A program made the position numbers and the translations under genes. Below the pieces are notes generated by a model. The model ran no database searches. It worked only from the letters and a program-made list of their open reading frames with translations, and was not told where the DNA came from. Below, in pieces: positions 60,590-64,000 of a stretch of 64,000 bases of DNA. Numbering within the stretch: the first letter of the stretch is position 1; every line of letters begins with the position of its first letter. Origin of the DNA: Rubellimicrobium sp. GTDB lineage: Bacteria > Pseudomonadota > Alphaproteobacteria > Rhodobacterales > Rhodobacteraceae. Location of the stretch: assembly GCA_020852925.1 (NCBI GenBank), contig JADYZU010000013.1, forward strand, positions 62,001-126,000, in the 5' to 3' direction.

Positions 60590-63226
60590 TCAGGTGTCCT
60601 CGACCGTCACCCCGGCGCGGGCACCGCCAAGGGCGGCAAAGGCGCGCTGACGGCAGGTGAAGACCAGGATCTGCTGGTCGCGGGCGGTGCGATGCAGGGC
60701 GTCGAACATCGCCTCGATCCGGTCGTCGTCGGAATGCACCAGGGCGTCGTCGAGGATCACCGGCACCGGCCGGCCCGCGGCGGCGAACAGCCGGGCAAAG
60801 GCCAGCCGCGTGAGGATCGCCACCTGTTCGCGGGTACCGCCCGAGAGGATGTCGAGGGACTCCTGCTGGCCGTTGCGGGTCAGCGTCGCGGGCAGCAGGC
60901 TGGTGTCGTCGATGCCAAGCTGTGCGCCGGGATGCAGGATCGACAGAAGCGGCTGCAATTCGCGCAGCACCGGGCCGAAATAGGCGTCGCGCGCGCTGGT
61001 CCGCGCCTCTTCGAGCGCGCGTTGCAGGCGGGTGAGGGCGCGGACCTCGGCCTCGTAGCGGGCGGCGCGGGCCGTGGCCTCGTGGCGGGCGCCGGCAAGG
61101 GCGGTCAGGTGTTCCTCGATCCCCTCGTCGGCCAGCGCGTTGATGGTGGCGTTGAGGGCGGCAAGTTCCTCGCGCGCGGCGGGCGCATCGCGCGCGGCCG
61201 GTTCGACCGCAGAGCGGGCGCGTTCAAGGCGGGCGGCGGCGGTGGCAGGATCGGGCGCCCCGGCGTCAAGGGCCGCCAGGGTCCGCGCGGCGCTGTCGCG
61301 CGCCGCGATCAGGGCGGGCAGGCGGGCCGACGCTGCGGCGATGGCGGCGGTCAGGCGGTCGTCGTCGCCGGCCTCGGCCAGGGTGGCGGCAAGGTGGCGG
61401 GCGGCGCCGCTGCGGTCGGCCTCGGCCTCGGCGCGCCGCTCGGCCGCCTGGACGGCAAGGCCATGGGCGGCGGTGGCGGCGGCGCGGGCGCCTGCCTCGG
61501 CCTCGTCCGCACGGGCGAGGGCGGCGGTCAGGGCCTCGGGATCCTCGGGCGGGGTGGCGTCATCGGGGGTCTCGGCCGCATCGGCCGTGGCGCGGGCAAA
61601 CGCGCTGCGCAGCGCCTCGATCCCGTCCGGCGCCACCTCGGCCAGCAATGCGGTGGTGCGGGCGATGTCGTGGTCAAGGCGCTGCGCCTCGGCCCAGGCG
61701 GCGCGGGCGGCGGGCAGGTCGGCGGCGCTACAGGCGGTGAGCGCGGCCTCGAGCGCGCGCGCCAGCCGGGCCAGCCCGTCGCCGCCCTGATCGGGGCGCG
61801 TGCCGGGGTCGATCCGCAGCGCGCCAAAGCCGGGCAGGGTCAGTTCGGTCGGGCCCAGGATCGGCTGCGGGCCGGCGGGCAGGGGGGTGCCGGCGATGCT
61901 GGCGGCGGGGCCGTCCGGGTGGGCCTCGATGGTGACGGCCTGCGCCTCGGCCCTTGCGCGGGCCAGATCGAGGGCGGTCTGCGCCTTTTCCACGGTGGCA
62001 AGCGCGCCGGCGCTGGCGGTGATGCGGGCGCGCAGGCCCCGCGCCTGATCGAGCGCCGCCTGAAACGTGCCGGCGCGTTCAACGCGGCGGTGCAGGTCGG
62101 CGGCCTGGGCGCGGGCGGCGATGGCCGCGCGGGCGCGGATCGCGCGGTCAAGACGAAGGCGCAGAGCCCGCCCGGCTGCCGCGGCCCTGTCCTGTGCCGC
62201 GGCGGCGTCACGGTCGCGCTGTCCCAGGTCGTCGGTGCGGGCGCGCGCCGCAGCGGCGGCGGCCTCGGCGCGGGCCAGATCGGCGCGGGCCTGCTCGAGG
62301 CGGGCCGCAAGCGCGGTCAGGCGGGCGATCTCGTCCTCGTCGCGCGCGGCGTCGAGGACGGCAAGGCGGTGGGCGACCCCGGCCTGTTCGATCCTGTGCT
62401 GATGGTCGAGTGCGGCCCTGTGCCCCGCCTCGGCCTCGGTCAGCGTCCGCGCCCTTGTGGCGGCGTCGGCCGGATCGTCCAGCCGGGCCAGAAGGCGCTG
62501 CACTTCGGCGCGGCGGGCAAGGTCGGCGGACAGGTGGGCGGCGCGCGGGCGCAGGTCGGCCTCCTTTTTGGCAAGGGCCTCTGCTTCGTCCAGGGCGCGC
62601 GCCCATTCCCCGCCGGCCTTCGCGCGACCGGTGGCGGTGGCCAGTTGCGCCAGCGCCGTGCCCACGCGGTCAAGCACGGCATCCATGCGCCGCCCGCCGG
62701 TCATCATGTCGATCTCGCCCGCGACCGAGGACAGCAGGTCGCGCCGGGTGGACAGGCCGCGTTCGCGTTCGCGCCTGTCGTCGGTGCCGCTGCCCTCGGG
62801 TTCCAGCCCGACCAGGCCCTGCCGCACCCACAACAGCCCCGACGGCCCGGCAAGCCCGTCCCCCGTGAGCCGGTCGATCCAGGCCTCGGCCTCGTCCGCC
62901 TGGGCGATCAGGCGGCCGCTGGCGTCATGGACCTGCGCCTGCGGCCGGTTCAGCCAGCGTTTGGCGATGCGAAAGCGGCCGTCGGGCAGGTCCACCTCGA
63001 CCGTCACCTCGGGGGCGCCGCCGGCATGGGGTTGCAGCGACCTGATCGCGGCGTTCCTGCTGTTGTGGCGCTCGAAGAACAGCGCATGCAGCGCGTCAAA
63101 GAAGGTGGACTTGCCGAATTCGTTGGGCTCGGACAGGACGGTGATGCCGTCGCCGATGCCGTGCAGGCGGGCGCGGCGGCCGGCAAAGCGGCGGACGTTG
63201 GTCAGTTCGATCGCGCGCAGCCTCAT
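60590..63226 (-). CDS. SbcC/YhaN-like AAA ATPase, DNA repair subunit
   Basis: An 878-residue Rad50/SbcC-type protein. The N-terminal ATPase half has an atypical Walker A (EPNEFGKST, about residues 33-41) as in YhaN-type proteins. Long Ala/Arg/Glu-rich coiled-coil stretches (about 200-400 and 500-740) flank a globular middle (about 420-500, with GPTELTLPGFGALRID). The C-terminal half has the signature LSGGTREQ near 785 and Walker B VPVILDDALVHSD near 826. It overlaps the nuclease gene by ATGA. The pair should process DNA ends. Confidence 0.92.
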   Translation of the reverse strand: MRLRAIELTNVRRFAGRRARLHGIGDGITVLSEPNEFGKSTFFDALHALFFERHNSRNAAIRSLQPHAGGAPEVTVEVDLPDGRFRIAKRWLNRPQAQVHDASGRLIAQADEAEAWIDRLTGDGLAGPSGLLWVRQGLVGLEPEGSGTDDRRERERGLSTRRDLLSSVAGEIDMMTGGRRMDAVLDRVGTALAQLATATGRAKAGGEWARALDEAEALAKKEADLRPRAAHLSADLARRAEVQRLLARLDDPADAATRARTLTEAEAGHRAALDHQHRIEQAGVAHRLAVLDAARDEDEIARLTALAARLEQARADLARAEAAAAAARARTDDLGQRDRDAAAAQDRAAAAGRALRLRLDRAIRARAAIAARAQAADLHRRVERAGTFQAALDQARGLRARITASAGALATVEKAQTALDLARARAEAQAVTIEAHPDGPAASIAGTPLPAGPQPILGPTELTLPGFGALRIDPGTRPDQGGDGLARLARALEAALTACSAADLPAARAAWAEAQRLDHDIARTTALLAEVAPDGIEALRSAFARATADAAETPDDATPPEDPEALTAALARADEAEAGARAAATAAHGLAVQAAERRAEAEADRSGAARHLAATLAEAGDDDRLTAAIAAASARLPALIAARDSAARTLAALDAGAPDPATAAARLERARSAVEPAARDAPAAREELAALNATINALADEGIEEHLTALAGARHEATARAARYEAEVRALTRLQRALEEARTSARDAYFGPVLRELQPLLSILHPGAQLGIDDTSLLPATLTRNGQQESLDILSGGTREQVAILTRLAFARLFAAAGRPVPVILDDALVHSDDDRIEAMFDALHRTARDQQILVFTCRQRAFAALGGARAGVTVEDT

Positions 63227-64000
63227 GCCTGCACCTCCTGCGTCAGGGCATGAAGCCGGGCCAGCGCCGCCACGGCGATGTCGCGGTCCGATCGGGCAAG
63301 GGCGGGATCCCCCGCCTCGGCCAGCAGCACCTCGGCCGCCTGCCGCAGCGCACCGGCGCGGTCGATCCGGTCGAGATCCTCGGGCAGCACCTCAAGGCCA
63401 AGCGCGGTCAGGTCGCTGTCGAACCAGCCGAATTCCGGCGCGCGGGCGGCCAGATCCGCCTCGAGCGCGGCGCGTTCGGCCAGGGGCAGGCGCCCCGAAA
63501 CCGTCAGCCGGACCAGATGATCGCGCGCGCGCGCCTGCGGCAGCAGCGCGGCCAGACGGGCGGTCCCATCCTCGCCGGGCAGAAGGTCAAGCTGGGGGCG
63601 GCTCCAGCGGAATTGCGCGGTATCGACCGGGACGACCTGCGGCACCGGCCCGTCGAGCGTGACCAGAAGCGCGGCGCCGGGGGCGTCATGCTTGAACCCG
63701 TCGGGTTCGGGCGTGCCGGAATACCAGGTCGCGGGCGTGACCCGCATCTGCCCGTGCCAGTCGCCAAGCGCAAGATAGTTGAGCCCGGATCGTTCGGCCC
63801 GGTCGGGGGGAATGATGCCGGGCGTGCCCTCCTCGCCGGAAAAGTCGGTGATCGCGCCATGGCCCAGGCCGATGCGCAGCGCGGCCGCGGGCGTGGGGGC
63901 GGACATCGCCTCGGTCAGGTCGCGGCCGGGGCGGCGCTGCGTCGCCGGCGCGGGCAGAAGCCAGACCCCGGGGGCCAGTTCGGCCGGCCCGGCGACGGTG
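63223..64000 (-). CDS. SbcD/YhaO-like metallophosphoesterase nuclease, 5' end beyond window
   Basis: The C-terminal 258 codons of a calcineurin-like nuclease. GLGHGAITDF and LNYLALGDWHGQ (GDxH with Asp and His metal ligands) belong to the metallophosphoesterase core; the capping domain follows (EVLPEDLDRIDRAGALRQAAEVLL). The frame runs open to the window edge, where TVAGPAELAPGVWLLPAPA precedes the segment, so the first metal motifs lie outside. It is translated just before, and coupled to, the ATPase, forming an SbcCD-like complex. Confidence 0.9.
   Translation of the reverse strand, partial: TVAGPAELAPGVWLLPAPATQRRPGRDLTEAMSAPTPAAALRIGLGHGAITDFSGEEGTPGIIPPDRAERSGLNYLALGDWHGQMRVTPATWYSGTPEPDGFKHDAPGAALLVTLDGPVPQVVPVDTAQFRWSRPQLDLLPGEDGTARLAALLPQARARDHLVRLTVSGRLPLAERAALEADLAARAPEFGWFDSDLTALGLEVLPEDLDRIDRAGALRQAAEVLLAEAGDPALARSDRDIAVAALARLHALTQEVQA

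Noticed and set aside
60689-62800. Repeated GCG/GGC-rich tracts suggestive of a repeat array
   Set aside because: They come from Ala/Arg-rich coiled-coil codons in the SbcC-like gene; there is no fixed repeat unit or spacer, so no CRISPR or satellite.
60692-63253. An 853-codon glycine-rich frame antisense to the SbcC-like gene
   Set aside because: The minus-strand product has Walker A, signature and Walker B motifs in order; the plus-strand Gly/Arg-rich frame is a codon-bias shadow.

Overview
The window is GC-rich DNA with dense, tightly packed genes, many joined by ATGA start/stop overlaps. Gene content (SorC-, LacI-, IclR- and TetR-controlled ABC-transporter/catabolic clusters, ETF-linked flavoproteins, cytoplasmic molybdoenzyme) fits a metabolically versatile alphaproteobacterium, most likely of the Rhodobacteraceae. 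This is inferred from gene style and protein resemblance only. I see no rRNA or tRNA gene, CRISPR array, phage module or transposase.

Layout. (1) 1-6150: polyol/sugar ABC uptake operon on the minus strand (binding protein, two permeases, a small membrane protein, a xylitol/sorbitol-type dehydrogenase, the ATPase cut by the window edge), divergent from its SorC-type regulator. (2) 6151-7305: a truncated GT61-like gene and an MliC-type lysozyme inhibitor. (3) 7456-16031: a second carbohydrate ABC system with a LacI regulator and three SnoaL-like proteins holding five SnoaL-like domains. Two LacI-style palindromes lie in its divergent promoter. (4) 16058-59182: a large catabolic island. A 15-kb plus-strand operon (IclR, thiolase, acyl-CoA ligase, SDRs, PPC/DUF296 protein, acyl-CoA dehydrogenase, 3-hydroxyisobutyryl-CoA hydrolase, 3-hydroxyisobutyrate dehydrogenase, enoyl-CoA hydratase, carboxylesterase, an unknown duplicated-domain protein, nitroreductase, BisC-like molybdoenzyme) is followed by a Tat-type peptide-binding protein. 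Next come a second ligase, a CE4 deacetylase-like hydrolase, thioesterase, flavin oxidoreductase, amidase, decarboxylating dehydrogenase, RidA, a citrate-synthase-like protein, and MaoC with EtfBA and two FAD oxidoreductases. A complete Dpp-type transporter with GMC and aldehyde dehydrogenases, an MDR oxidoreductase, a TetR regulator and an SDR close the island. (5) 59301-64000: a secreted allene-oxide-cyclase-like protein, the relic of a peptide-binding protein gene, and an SbcCD-like ATPase/nuclease pair.

The main observation is a palindromic motif, ATACT-N4-AGTAT, in the promoter regions I examined across the island, at ten places from 17104 to 58336. It often comes as two sites 20-21 bp apart and often overlaps a plausible -10 box, including in front of the TetR gene itself. 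I did not find it in front of the two sugar clusters. The parsimonious reading is one regulon under the TetR protein at 57501-58208, covering about 35 genes for uptake and CoA-dependent degradation of one compound class. The enzymes (amide hydrolysis, alcohol to aldehyde to acid oxidation, a decarboxylating 2-hydroxyacid dehydrogenase, and valine-type isobutyryl-CoA oxidation) suggest a branched, amide-linked substrate. Pantothenate or a pantoyl-like compound is one testable guess, not a conclusion.
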